Shown here: piece after piece, positions 25,926-34,316 of the stretch
Numbering within the stretch: position 1 is the stretch's first letter
Layout of the letters: each line of letters opens with the position of its first letter
Assembly (NCBI GenBank): GCA_937879855.1
Contig: CALFMO010000044.1
Span: forward strand, 37,388 to 101,387
DNA from: an uncultured Acidobacteriaceae bacterium
GTDB lineage: Bacteria; Acidobacteriota; Terriglobia; Terriglobales; Acidobacteriaceae
Length of the DNA: 64,000 nucleotides
Direction of reading: 5' to 3'
Made by a program: the position numbers and the translations under genes
Notes under the pieces: model-generated
What the model saw: the letters and a program-made list of their open reading frames with translations, nothing else
Database searches by the model: none
What the model was told of the DNA's origin: nothing

Positions 25926-26078
25926 CCGATCCGTTTTCTGTGCTGGCAAGTCTGGCGGCAGCCAGTCTTCAGCAGCCCGCTCAACGTGCGCGGTGGGTCA
26001 AAGCAATTTGAGATGGTGGGTCAGTTTGTTTTTCACAGACTAGATTAGTTTTCGCTGTCTGTGGGAAACTGTGTGGGC

Positions 26079-26258
26079 ATGGAAGAATCACGCCTTCGGG
26101 TGGTCGAATGGCTTTCCAGTACTCCCATAATTGGGGTCTGTACGGGTTGCAGTAAGGAATTTAGAGTTCCCATGAGAGCGCTGACTCGAACCACGGATGC
26201 TCAAGAATATCTTCAGCAGCAATACGACCAGCACAAATGCAAAACGCCTAAAATCTGA
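26079..26258 (+). CDS. small CxxC...HxC zinc-finger protein
   Basis: 59 residues from the ATG at 26079; a GTG at 26061 would add six. CTGC (about residues 22-25) and HKC near the C-terminus, 30 residues apart, form a possible zinc site, with REF-like aromatic residues (EFRVP) just after the first knuckle. It resembles the proteins at 27162 and 27782 (minus) in layout: CxxC, a helix with LxxxFxxH, and a final His pair. Role unknown. Confidence 0.6.
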   Translation: MEESRLRVVEWLSSTPIIGVCTGCSKEFRVPMRALTRTTDAQEYLQQQYDQHKCKTPKI

Positions 26259-26331
26259 AATGAGCAGTATTGATCAGCTTGCTTTCGGTGTTTTACCCTA
26301 CGCTACTTGTGACCGTCCGAAGGAGGCAGTT

Positions 26332-26502
26332 ATGGGTGGTCACCCTTTCCCAGAAATTCCCTGCATAATTTGCAGCAAGCCCCTCGATTTGAGAGTCGAT
26401 CTGTCTGCCGATGAAAACGGCAAGGCAGTTCACGAACGTTGCTATGTCACGCGGATCATTGGTCACCGCAGCACTGTTGCCGCTGCTGCCATCGGGGATT
26501 AA
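26332..26502 (+). CDS. small zinc-ribbon protein (CxxC ... AVHExCYV family)
   Basis: 56 residues, ATG at 26332 with a perfect AAGGAGG 6 bp upstream. CIIC (residues 10-13) and AVHERCYV (about 32-39) give a Cys2-His-Cys zinc site, joined by DENGK. The same arrangement is found at 46594 (minus) and, broken, at 43099, so this is a family repeated in the window. No DNA-binding or catalytic motif visible. Confidence 0.65.
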   Translation: MGGHPFPEIPCIICSKPLDLRVDLSADENGKAVHERCYVTRIIGHRSTVAAAAIGD

Positions 26503-26548
26503 ATACGATTCACTACCCGGCGCACAGATTCGGGGCAGCTTAAAGTTC

Positions 26549-26959
26549 CTAACTGGCATTGCGAAGCTGCGGAAGTCGGTATTCTCGTTCTATCGACAGC
26601 AAGGCTTTAGCTTGGGGAATCAGTTGGGACATTGCCTGATCCTTTGAAACCACCGCTTGTATGCCAGCCGCAAATGCCAGCCTTTCAACTTCTCGTCCGT
26701 GATGCTCCGTAAAGAGGATAATCCGTGTCTCAGGCAGAATTTTTCTGAGTAGCGGAGCCGCATCCAGACCGCCCAACAGAGGCATACTGAGGTCCAAAAT
26801 AATCAGGTCGGGCTTGATTTTCGTTGCTTTCGCAATGGCGTCACACCCGTTTTCTGCTTCTCCTGCAATCTCGCAGTTCGTCTCCGTTTCAAAAAGTCGC
26901 CGCACCATGGAACGCACGATGGGACTGTCGTCTACAACGAGAACGCGCTTCTTAGGCAT
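26549..26959 (-). CDS. single-domain response regulator (receiver only)
   Basis: 136 residues from the ATG at 26959. The receiver motifs are VVDDS (residues 8-12), phospho-acceptor Asp56 in IILDLSMPLLGG, and a Lys in AVVSKDQA. Like the protein at 18721 it ends after the receiver, adding only a short basic tail. The sequence is closest to NarL-type receivers that normally carry a LuxR domain. No cognate kinase nearby. Confidence 0.85.
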   Translation of the reverse strand: MPKKRVLVVDDSPIVRSMVRRLFETETNCEIAGEAENGCDAIAKATKIKPDLIILDLSMPLLGGLDAAPLLRKILPETRIILFTEHHGREVERLAFAAGIQAVVSKDQAMSQLIPQAKALLSIEREYRLPQLRNAS

Positions 26960-27161
26960 CGGCTGTTGAGTGCTTTGATGCGGTATACGTACATGATGCC
27001 ATACGGTCAAAAGGGCAGATTGTTGGGGAAGAACACCTGAACAGAACTAGGCAACGGAAGATGCAGTTGAAAGGCAGAGGTACAGGTCTGCTCCAAGCTG
27101 ACCGTTCCGATACTGTCAGCCACGGATAGAAGCGTCTCCAAACCTGTGCAAGACTCACAAG

Positions 27162-27377
27162 ATGAAGAAACCCGAATTGCTGTTCAAGGAGACCCCGAGC
27201 GGCAATCGACTCTTGAAAGGATTTTGCTCTTCGTGTCCATCTGTCACCTTTGCGTTCGTCGGGGACACAGAGGAAAACCGAAAGCTCATGCGGCTTGCAT
27301 TCGACAGGCACGTTCGGGAAGTACACACGCGAGACGATGCCAGCCATTCTGACGCCTCTACGATCCCCAAAGCGTAA
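27162..27377 (+). CDS. small CxxC...HxxxH zinc-finger protein
   Basis: 71 residues, ATG at 27162. CSSC (about residues 22-25), then a predicted helix ending in AFDRHVREVH (His pair about 27 residues later), form a C2H2-like knuckle. The MKKPEL opening matches the MKNPEL opening of the minus-strand gene at 27782-28036, showing common ancestry. Tail Ser/Asp rich. Could be a nucleic-acid or metal-binding micro-protein; no partner identified. Confidence 0.6.
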   Translation: MKKPELLFKETPSGNRLLKGFCSSCPSVTFAFVGDTEENRKLMRLAFDRHVREVHTRDDASHSDASTIPKA

Positions 27378-27559
27378 AACGGTTCACTCTTCGTCCGTGA
27401 CCTCTCTTTTGTGATTCGTGGTCCCCCGTTTCTCACTGCCTTTTGTTGAATTTCGCGAAGCGTTTTCTCGGTCGATGGGATCGCCCCCCCGCCGAAAATA
27501 CATAATGTAGGGTATCGAACACTAGGGACAGCCATGAGACTTTTGCTTTGCCTGCCAAA

Positions 27560-28021
27560 ATGTCTCAGCGATTGGATGATCGGATTAAGGAGCTTTGCGC
27601 CAAGGCTGTCGCAACTCCTGAATCTCCCGAACTGGAAGAAATTCTTCAGCAGCTACAGAAGGCCCTCCACGAGCACGCCGAGCCCTCAGAAAGCTGGTGG
27701 CTCACTATCCCGACCGTCCAGACCGGCGGCGGCGATCCGAAAAAACTTGAGTTGTCGAGGATCATTGCCGATGGTCATGGCCTATGCCTCGTGCCTTTCG
27801 GTGGCAGGGATAGCCGCTACGTCGAAGTCCTCGGAGTGCTTCAGCTTAACGTGTGCGCGAAACGCTTCATAGAGCGCTTCATTGGTTTGTTGCCCGGTAC
27901 TCGGTCCATCGGTCACGGCCTTTTCGACGCAGATGATCTCATGGCACTCGGAGCACTTGCCGAAGCGGTGACTGGCGCGATCCATTTCGTCCCTTGGTCC
28001 AAGCCAATCTATGCCGGTTAA
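27560..28021 (+). CDS. helical micro-protein with extended C-terminus overlapping an opposite gene
   Basis: From the ATG at 27560 the first 45 residues (DDRIKELCAKAVATPE then EILQQLQKALHEH) match the helical micro-protein family of 25764, 39105 and 39554. The frame then runs on for about 110 residues, of which the last 80 lie antisense to the small zinc-finger gene at 27782. Family members end soon after the second helix, so the extension is probably a lost stop or a frameshift rather than a real domain. The N-terminal part is the trustworthy portion. Confidence 0.45.
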   Translation: MSQRLDDRIKELCAKAVATPESPELEEILQQLQKALHEHAEPSESWWLTIPTVQTGGGDPKKLELSRIIADGHGLCLVPFGGRDSRYVEVLGVLQLNVCAKRFIERFIGLLPGTRSIGHGLFDADDLMALGALAEAVTGAIHFVPWSKPIYAG

Positions 28022-28036
28022 TTCTGGGTTTTTCAT
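27782..28036 (-). CDS. small CxxC...HxxxH zinc-finger protein
   Basis: 84 residues, ATG at 28036. CSECHE (Cys about residues 28 and 31) and AFRAHVKLKH (His pair about 26 residues later) give the same C2H2-like knuckle as the protein at 27162, with a shared MKxPEL start. It is encoded opposite the 3' part of the frame at 27560. The two cannot both be well constrained, and this one has the better family support. Confidence 0.6.
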   Translation of the reverse strand: MKNPELTGIDWLGPRDEMDRASHRFGKCSECHEIICVEKAVTDGPSTGQQTNEALYEAFRAHVKLKHSEDFDVAAIPATERHEA

Positions 28037-28138
28037 ACCTCAGTTTCCCACAGGCGGGACAGCTTGGCCACAGCAACCATTCTCCGAAGTACCGGCGTCC
28101 AGCACCAAATGCTGCACCTATTGAAAGACGCGTAGCCT

Positions 28139-28327
28139 CTAAGTGTTCCGCTTTTGTTCTTGGAGAGCGGCATCGAAGATAGCGACCCGACGCCAACCTA
28201 TTGTTTCCATGTTGTTCTGAAGTTTGTCAGCCTCTTCACGGGTCTGCACGAAGCCGAGATATTTCGGGATGTCATGTGAATCGCAGCCAACGACGGCGAA
28301 GTTCCAACCTTCAACTTTGGTAGTCAC
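28139..28327 (-). CDS. hypothetical micro-protein downstream of integrase fragment
   Basis: 62 residues from a GTG at 28327 with CGGAGGAAC just upstream. The sequence is compact and mixed alpha/beta (WNFAVVGCDSHDIPKYLGFVQTREEADKLQNNMETIGWRRVAIFD, read in parts), resembling a small ligand- or nucleic-acid-binding fold. No family recognised. It lies 33 bp after the integrase fragment on the same strand and may be element cargo. Confidence 0.5.
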   Translation of the reverse strand: MTTKVEGWNFAVVGCDSHDIPKYLGFVQTREEADKLQNNMETIGWRRVAIFDAALQEQKRNT

Positions 28328-28359
28328 AGTTCCTCCGTCCGCACAGTGTATACTCCGCC

Positions 28360-28746
28360 TCATTTGACATTCGTAGCGGCGGCTTCCAAGAGCTTCATTC
28401 CTGCCTTAAATGCTTTAGGGGTGATCTGCTTTTTATAAACGTCCAAGGTTGTCTTCATGGACTTATGCCGCAAAAGAGCCTGAGCTACGGCGTAGTTTCC
28501 GTTGGTCGCTTCAATCGCAGCGGTACACGCTCCCCGGCGTCCTGCGTAAAGGCCCTTCCACGTTACCCCCGACGCCTCTGGCACGCTGTTGCATGGGATG
28601 CACTTGCGACCGCCGTTTACATGTGGGATGAGGCAACGGCTTATAACGTTGTGCAGGTCCACAGGCGTGCCGTTGCGACTCTCGAAAACATACCCTTCGG
28701 ACGGATTGCCACACTTCTGACGCCACAGTTCAAGCGGCACGTGCAC
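28360..28746 (-). pseudogene. tyrosine recombinase/integrase C-terminal fragment
   Basis: The last ~60 codons give AGRRGACTAAIEA, ALLRHKSMKTTLDVYKK and a terminal helix: the Arg, His-x-x-Arg-like (LLRHKS) and catalytic Tyr region of phage-type integrases. The N-terminal arm-binding and core-binding domains, and the first catalytic Arg region, are absent upstream. With only about a third of a ~380-residue protein left, it cannot be active. Confidence 0.75.
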
Positions 28747-29051
28747 CTGATCTATCAGAGGCAGGGCTGCTTTCTCCTAATGGATCGCCTGAAATTCCTG
28801 GGAAGCCGGCGTCGCTCGGCATTCACCCGGTCATACTGCTTGGTGAGTTCCCTCCACCGAGGAAGGCATGTGCCATTTTTGGGTTCCCGCAATGGCAGCG
28901 CTTTCACTGTTCGACGAGCCACGACGGCGAGCGAAAGATAGCAGAACATCGCGCTCCAGAACGGGACGAGAGCAGTAAGCACCTCACCTGCTGTCCGCTG
29001 GGTTTCAAACGCTCCTCTGGCGGCTGCGAGGCGATTCTTTTATAATCGAGC
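28747..29051. other. relic region upstream of integrase fragment
   Basis: The segment near 28769-28801 (TTTCTCCTAATGGATCGCC then AAATTCCTGG) matches, with a few differences, 47928-47960, where it encodes FLLMDRLKFL of the small membrane protein at 47876. Translated on the plus strand here it gives the same residues before decaying. So a remnant of that mobile-module gene sits beside an integrase remnant. Nothing else in the stretch is supported except the promoter of the XRE gene. Confidence 0.5.
29041..29046 (+). promoter_or_regulatory. -10 box of XRE-family gene (leaderless start)
   Basis: A perfect TATAAT lies six bases before the GTG start of the XRE gene. Transcription would begin at or next to the start codon, so the mRNA should be leaderless, in line with the absence of a ribosome-binding site. 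No clear -35 element is visible at the expected distance. Confidence 0.6.
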
Positions 29052-29864
29052 GTGATCTCTTCGGCCGCCGACAAATCGCCTAAGGCGTATTTGGGAATTC
29101 TGCTGCGACGATGGCGCGCTGTTCGCCGGATTAGCCAATTGGCCCTCGCACTCGATGCCGATATTTCGACACGTCACCTGAGCTGCGTTGAGACCGGCCG
29201 GGCGCATCCGAGCCAGGAGATGGTGCTGCGTCTAGCGGAAGCTCTAGAAGTCCCTCTGCGCGAGCGCAATGCCCTTCTACTGGCGGCCGGTTACGCACCG
29301 TTCTATCGTCGGACCGGCCTCGACGCACCGCAGATGGAGGCAGCGCGCCAAGCGGTGGATCTTCTCCTTCGTCAACAGGAGCCGTATCCCGCAATTCTCA
29401 CCGACCGATATTGGAACACACTGAGGATGAATGCTGGAACAAGGAGTTTTTGGACGCGCTTCCCCATCTGCGATTCTGTGCAGCCACAGAACGGTGTCCG
29501 TCTGGTGTTTCATCCTAAGGGGCTGCGGCCATTCATCGAAAATTGGGAGAGCGTCGCAGCACGCATCATTCAGCGGGTCCATCGTGAGATTGCTGCGAAT
29601 CCGTCTGACGAAACCATGCAGTGTTTCCTTGAAGAGTTGCTTAGTTATCCAGCGGTGCCCAGCCGCTGGCGCATGCTCAATCTTGACAGCTCGCCTCCGC
29701 CGTTTCTCACCATCAACTACAAATGGAACAATTCCACCCTGAGGTTATTTTCTGCTGTTACGACCTTCGGAACGGCGCAGGATGTCGCCCTTCAGGAATT
29801 GCGCATTGAAACCTTTTTCCCCGCCGATGAAGCCACGCGCATCGCGCTAACGGCAGCGCCATAG
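29052..29864 (+). CDS. XRE-family regulator with MmyB-like ligand-binding domain
   Basis: 270 residues, GTG at 29052. An N-terminal Cro/CI-type helix-turn-helix (SQLALALDADISTRHLSCVETGRAHPS, about residues 28-54, split here only for description) is followed by an MmyB-like domain with AILTDRYWN, GVRLVFHPKGLRPFIENW and LRLFSAVTTFGTAQDVALQELRIETFFP. Regulators of this type usually control a neighbouring oxidoreductase and bind a fatty-acid-like ligand. Here the downstream gene is a lipocalin-like protein. The start appears leaderless. Confidence 0.88.
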   Translation: MISSAADKSPKAYLGILLRRWRAVRRISQLALALDADISTRHLSCVETGRAHPSQEMVLRLAEALEVPLRERNALLLAAGYAPFYRRTGLDAPQMEAARQAVDLLLRQQEPYPAILTDRYWNTLRMNAGTRSFWTRFPICDSVQPQNGVRLVFHPKGLRPFIENWESVAARIIQRVHREIAANPSDETMQCFLEELLSYPAVPSRWRMLNLDSSPPPFLTINYKWNNSTLRLFSAVTTFGTAQDVALQELRIETFFPADEATRIALTAAP

Positions 29865-30124
29865 TCGCGAAGGCATGAATTGCATTAGCGACGGAACCAT
29901 CCGACTCGCACGTCGTCCTTTCATGACCTGGGAGGTCATGGACTGCATTTGCCTCGTGTTGGATACTCGGCGTGAAGGAAATGGCCGATGCGCAGGCGCT
30001 GTTCAAGGCTTCTCTGTTTTATCGCATTCCCTTGTTTTGCTCTTTCCACTATTGGATCTGCCTTCGCGCAGCAGGATGAGGTTACCCGCGCAAGGCAGCG
30101 TGAACAAACGCGGGAGGAAAGCAC

Positions 30125-30673
30125 GTGCAGGCTATGGCACTGGTGCTACTTCTAACATCTGTCGCCACAATTATGAATGGGCAGGCCACAGAATCCCCGG
30201 GCGCAGGATATCAGCGTAGGGGAGAGATGCGGGATTACTTCCTCGGAGCTTGGAAGCTGGGTTCCACCGAGAAAAGGTATCCTGACGGTCGCACGATGCC
30301 TTTTCCTGATTTGGGAGCGGATGCAGTCGGCTTTCTGATCTACACTTCCTCCGGCCATATGTGCGCGCAGCTGATGAAACCGGGGCGCCGTCACTGGATC
30401 GTAGACGGAACGCCAACGCCATCAGAGGCAACATCGGCACTCGATGGATTCTTCTCCTATTGCGGAACCTTCGAATTACGAGAGCATGAGCAGACAATCG
30501 TTCATCTTCCGGAAACAGCATGGTCGCCCAACTGGGTGAGGACTATACAAGCGCGACGATATCATCTCGTCAGTTCAGATCGGTTCTTTTTTCGGGGTAC
30601 AGAACAGGAGAAGCAAAAAGACGGGCCTGTAATCCCAGTAGTCTGGACGATTACGTGGGAACGGCTGAAATAG
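30125..30673 (+). CDS. lipocalin-like domain protein
   Basis: 182 residues, GTG at 30125. A short hydrophobic N-terminus (MALVLLLTSVATIMNGQ) is a possible signal peptide. The rest fits the bacterial lipocalin-like family, with FLGAWKLGSTEKRYPDG, GFLIYTSSGHMCAQLMKPGR, then a FFSYCGTFELREHEQTIVH strand pair. These beta-barrels bind small hydrophobic molecules. It lies 260 bp downstream of an XRE/MmyB regulator on the same strand. Confidence 0.75.
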   Translation: MQAMALVLLLTSVATIMNGQATESPGAGYQRRGEMRDYFLGAWKLGSTEKRYPDGRTMPFPDLGADAVGFLIYTSSGHMCAQLMKPGRRHWIVDGTPTPSEATSALDGFFSYCGTFELREHEQTIVHLPETAWSPNWVRTIQARRYHLVSSDRFFFRGTEQEKQKDGPVIPVVWTITWERLK

Positions 30674-30914
30674 CTGGAGCATGTTTCAAGAATTTCTTTT
30701 TCAGCTTCCCTTAACTTTGAATTCCTGGAGGTAGTGAAAATGACTACAAGTATTCTGACCCTGTTCATCGTATCTCTCGGCGCTCCTGCTATTCGCGGTG
30801 AGCCCGCAGTCAAAGGAGCAGCCTGACGACAGCGCTCACGGAAACTGTAAGTGCTCTGGCAAAGAAACGGAATGGCTCGTTACGAACGGCGGTACGGCAT
30901 TCTCGGTCAGCGTT

Positions 30915-31363
30915 ATGACTCCCAAAATTTTCCTTTTGTTGAACATGGCGTTGTCGTTCTACTTGGCGGGAGCGATTTGGGCGGTCGAAGTCGATATCTT
31001 CAGATCGTGGAAATTCGTCGATCGGAAGGATTTCCCAACGGTTCAAGCAGTGCATTGGCGCGAGACTCCATATTGGATATTCGCACCACTAGCCTCAGCC
31101 CTGATCGGATCGATTGTCCTTATTTGGTACAACCCGGATGGCTCTCCAGGTGGGCGGTGTGGGGCAACCTGAGCAGCCAGATGTTATCTCATTTGCTCAC
31201 GGCAGTATTTTGGGGCAGATGGCAGGCGAAGTTGAGCAGGGATGAGCAAGGTCCACAGAGCCCGTACCTCGCCAAGATCTTGGCGACGCACTAGATACGG
31301 ACGCTCCTCATCAACGCATACACACTGATTCTTTTAATTTGGGCCATACGAACATTGACATGA
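30915..31363 (+). pseudogene. decayed small membrane protein gene (frameshift plus in-frame TAG)
   Basis: ATG at 30915 opens a four-helix membrane protein (LLLNMALSFYLAGAIWAVEVDIFRSWKFV, TPYWIFAPLASALIGSIVLIW, parts). Near 31145 the frame must shift by one base to continue into WAVWGNLSSQMLSHLLTAVFWGRWQAKLS. That frame then meets TAG at 31292 and continues in register as IRTLLINAYTLILLIWAIRTLT to a TGA at 31361. The TAG sits where a Trp (TGG) would suit. Two separate lesions argue for real decay rather than one sequencing error. Confidence 0.75.
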
Positions 31364-31476
31364 ATCGGTTTTCTCGCACATTACGGCACAGCTTTCGGCT
31401 GTTCCATGCAGGTAGAGTTGCACATCCCGTCTAAACCAGGCGGTCAACTTAATTGGCATAAGGAGGAACAATCTAT

Positions 31477-31896
31477 ATGAATTCGACTGTCGGCTCGGGC
31501 TCTATCTCAAAAGCGAGCCTTTGGACAGGGCGCGTCATCAGCGGTGTTGTTGTCCTGTTCTTGCTTTTCGACGGCATCACGAAGCTGCTGAAAGTACCGC
31601 AGGTAGTTGACGCTACGATTCGCATCGGATTCCCCGTGATAACAATAGTGGGGATCGGGATCACATTGCTTGTATGCACAGCGATTTATGCAATTCCGAA
31701 GACCTCGATCCTTGGTGTGATCTTGCTAACTGGGTACCTGGGTGGTGCCACCGCTGCCCAGCTTCGCGCCGGCTCTCCTGTGTTTGAAACCTTGTTCCCG
31801 GTTATTTTCGGCGTGCTCGCATGGCTTGGGCTTTATCTTCGCGAACAACGGCTGCGAGCATTGCTTCCCCTACGTAATACTGCCGAGGAACTCTGA
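31477..31896 (+). CDS. DoxX-like membrane protein
   Basis: 139 residues, ATG at 31477 with AAGGAGGA upstream. Four transmembrane helices, with TGRVISGVVVLFLLFDGITKLLK at the start and LGVILLTGYLGGATAAQLRAG in the third helix, match the DoxX-like family (PF13564 type). Members are quinone- or oxidative-stress-related membrane proteins of uncertain biochemistry. It precedes a DUF4287 gene by two bases. Confidence 0.85.
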   Translation: MNSTVGSGSISKASLWTGRVISGVVVLFLLFDGITKLLKVPQVVDATIRIGFPVITIVGIGITLLVCTAIYAIPKTSILGVILLTGYLGGATAAQLRAGSPVFETLFPVIFGVLAWLGLYLREQRLRALLPLRNTAEEL

Positions 31897-31898
31897 CG

Positions 31899-32126
31899 AT
31901 GACATTTCAAGCGTACCTCGACAATATTAAGGCGAAGACCGGCAAGACTCCTGAGGACTTTGAGAAGCTTGCTAGAAAGAAGGGCTTGCTTGAGCCTGGT
32001 GTAAAAGCTGGGCAGATTGTTGCGTGGCTAAAAGAGGATTTTGCTTTGGGCCATGGTCATGCAATGGCAATTTATGCCGTGCTCAAACCTCTAATTCCAC
32101 CGAAGCCATCCCGGACTTCGAAATAG
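31899..32126 (+). CDS. DUF4287 domain protein
   Basis: 75 residues, ATG at 31899 immediately after the DoxX-like stop, so likely co-transcribed. The sequence FQAYLDNIKAKTGKTPEDF, GLLEPGVKAGQIVAWLKEDF and LGHGHAMAIYAVLK is the conserved DUF4287 core, complete from start to end. The protein is small, cytoplasmic and helical. Its function is not established. The following alpha/beta hydrolase start lies 48 bp downstream. Confidence 0.85.
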   Translation: MTFQAYLDNIKAKTGKTPEDFEKLARKKGLLEPGVKAGQIVAWLKEDFALGHGHAMAIYAVLKPLIPPKPSRTSK

Positions 32127-32173
32127 TGGGACGTGATGGTTTACGTCGATCAAGCTCTGCAAGGAGAACAAAA

Positions 32174-33160
32174 TTGATAAATCGTAGAGAATTTCTTAGG
32201 CTCAATGGTGGCGCACTCGCATTTACATCCCTGAATTTGTACTGTCCTTACTTTCATTCCCATCCATCGGAGACGATGGCGGGGCCGAAAGAAATTACGG
32301 CCCCCGAGTTTCATGCGACAAGAAGGTTTGTCGGCACGGAACAGGGCCGTATTGCCTATGTCGAGCGAGGTAAAGGGCCTGCAGCACTATTTCTGCACGG
32401 ATTTCCGCTCAACGGCTTTCAGTGGCGTGGCATCATTCCCGAACTTGCAAAGATGAGGAGGTGTCTTGCACCCGACTTATTGGCTCTTGGTTACACCGAG
32501 GTCGCCGCTGGACAGAGCCTAGCTGCTAAGGCTCAGGTAGCGATGCTTGCACAATTCTTGGACAAGCTTTCAATTGCATCAGTAGATATCATCGCAAACG
32601 ACAGTGGCGGCGCTATCGCTCAACTGTTTGTTACCACGCATCCGAAGCGGGCCCGCTCTTTACTCCTAACAAATTGCGATACCGAGCCCGACAGCCCACC
32701 GCCAGCAGTCATGCCAGTAATTACATTGGCGCGTGCCGGCAAATTCGCTGACGAGTGGCTCGTTCCATGGCTTGCGGATAAGCGGTTGGCGCGATCGCAA
32801 AAAGGCTTGGGAGGACAATGCTATTCAAATCCATCGCATCCGCCCGACGAAGCGATTGAAACCTACTTAGGGCCGCTCGTGAGTTCTCCGCAGCGAAAGG
32901 CACTGACGAATGCCTACGCTATGGCTCTCCTTCCAAATCCCTTGGCTGGAATCGAGGCTGGGCTGAAACGTTGTCATGTTCCGACGCGAATAGTCTGGGG
33001 AACGTCCGATGAGATTTTCTCGCAGGCAGGTGCTGACTATCTGGACCACACGTTTGGCAATTCGTTAGGCGTACGGCGAGTAGCTGGTGCCAAACTATTT
33101 TTTCCGGAAGAGATGCCTGAGTTAATTGTCGAAGAGGCAAGTCGGTTGTGGAGTGCTTAA
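32174..33160 (+). CDS. Tat-signal alpha/beta hydrolase (dehalogenase/epoxide-hydrolase-like)
   Basis: 328 residues from a TTG at 32174, supported by AAGGAG 7 bp upstream and by a twin-arginine start (NRREFL). The alpha/beta hydrolase fold is shown by LFLHGFPLN (oxyanion loop), the nucleophile elbow IIANDSGGAIAQL (Asp143 or Ser144) and a late acid/His region. An Asp at the elbow would group it with haloalkane dehalogenases and epoxide hydrolases. The cap domain lies between about residues 165 and 255. Substrate unknown. Confidence 0.8.
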   Translation: MINRREFLRLNGGALAFTSLNLYCPYFHSHPSETMAGPKEITAPEFHATRRFVGTEQGRIAYVERGKGPAALFLHGFPLNGFQWRGIIPELAKMRRCLAPDLLALGYTEVAAGQSLAAKAQVAMLAQFLDKLSIASVDIIANDSGGAIAQLFVTTHPKRARSLLLTNCDTEPDSPPPAVMPVITLARAGKFADEWLVPWLADKRLARSQKGLGGQCYSNPSHPPDEAIETYLGPLVSSPQRKALTNAYAMALLPNPLAGIEAGLKRCHVPTRIVWGTSDEIFSQAGADYLDHTFGNSLGVRRVAGAKLFFPEEMPELIVEEASRLWSA

Positions 33161-33221
33161 GAGTGACGCCACTGTCTGCCCATGTCATCAAGCCGGGACG
33201 GAAGTCGTCTTGCCGCAATAA

Positions 33222-34220
33222 ATGGCGACTGCCGAGTATGCAAGTTCGGCAAGGATAGATATCTTTTTGATGCGTGCGCTCCGTAATCCCGCCTTCGTAA
33301 CAGCCAGCTTTATGGCTCTCTACACATTTGCTGTTCACCCTGCAGGCCAGAATGTTGCGAAGGCTCAAGTATCTCCGCCGGGGCCAATGATTCGGATCGA
33401 GGATGTCGCGCGGTTTTACAAGCTCTACGACGCGGCCGGCGGACACCCGACTGCCGAGCAACTTCAGCGCGACTACATCGATTCTGGTTCGGACGGGTTG
33501 CACGAGTTGTCTAAATTAAGAAATGTCTCCGGCAGCACGATCGCCAAGGAGTTGAGTAATCGCCCCGAGATCTATTCCGATGCTAAGCGGTGCACGGTCG
33601 TGTTGCCCCGGGCACGCGAACGCCTCGAAGTTGCTTTCCATAGACTAGCCGTACTGTATCCGGAAGCAAAGTTTCCGCCCGTGACGATTGTTGTTGGCCG
33701 TGGCAAACCCGTGGGCGTGGGAAGCCCGGTCACCGGAGTTCAGATCGGACTTGAGGCCCTCTGTGCGATCAAGTATTTCGATTCCGATCTTGAAGATCGT
33801 TTTGTGCACGTAATCGCGCACGAATATGCCCACGTGCAGCAGGTGGTGGCCCTCGTCGACGATGAGCACCCGTCCGTTTTGGAGGGTTCGTTAATTGAAG
33901 GCGCGGCGGAATTCACGGCCGAACTGATTTCCGGCGGAGTCTCCGGTCCTCAGTTGAGAGAGCGAGCGGAGGGGCATGAAAAGGAGATTGAGACCGCCTT
34001 CGTCTCGGACGAAGACAAGGTTGATCTTTCGAAATGGCTCTACAATGGCACTTTGGAAGAACAGGGCGACCTTGGGTATTGGGTTGGATATCGCATCGTC
34101 AAGTCGTACTACAAACAAGCGTCGGATAAGCGACAGGCCTTTCGCGAGATTCTGCAGATGAGCGATCCGAAGGCGTTTCTGGCCAAGAGCGGTTGGTATC
34201 CCGGTATTCAACTCGATTAG
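33222..34220 (+). CDS. DUF2268-type putative zinc protease
   Basis: 332 residues from the ATG at 33222. The ATG at 33270 may be the true start because it places a signal-peptide-like segment (RNPAFVTASFMALYTFAV) at the N-terminus. The zinc motif HEYAH (His200, Glu201, His204) and a downstream EGAAEF, with a possible third ligand Glu, are typical of DUF2268 gluzincin-like proteins. The C-terminal part is helical. The protein is probably periplasmic; substrate unknown. Confidence 0.8.
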   Translation: MATAEYASSARIDIFLMRALRNPAFVTASFMALYTFAVHPAGQNVAKAQVSPPGPMIRIEDVARFYKLYDAAGGHPTAEQLQRDYIDSGSDGLHELSKLRNVSGSTIAKELSNRPEIYSDAKRCTVVLPRARERLEVAFHRLAVLYPEAKFPPVTIVVGRGKPVGVGSPVTGVQIGLEALCAIKYFDSDLEDRFVHVIAHEYAHVQQVVALVDDEHPSVLEGSLIEGAAEFTAELISGGVSGPQLRERAEGHEKEIETAFVSDEDKVDLSKWLYNGTLEEQGDLGYWVGYRIVKSYYKQASDKRQAFREILQMSDPKAFLAKSGWYPGIQLD

Positions 34221-34316
34221 ACGCCTCGCAGAACTGAGGGTACGAACCCTTCGCGAGCCGCGCGGTTTCATTTGAAGGAGATGGATGCCAAGGACTTACC
34301 TCACATCGAGGCACTT

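Noticed and set aside
28465..28941. 158-residue plus-strand frame over the integrase fragment
   Set aside because: It mostly lies antisense to the integrase sequence. Only the short FLLMDRLKFL relic in it has any family support.
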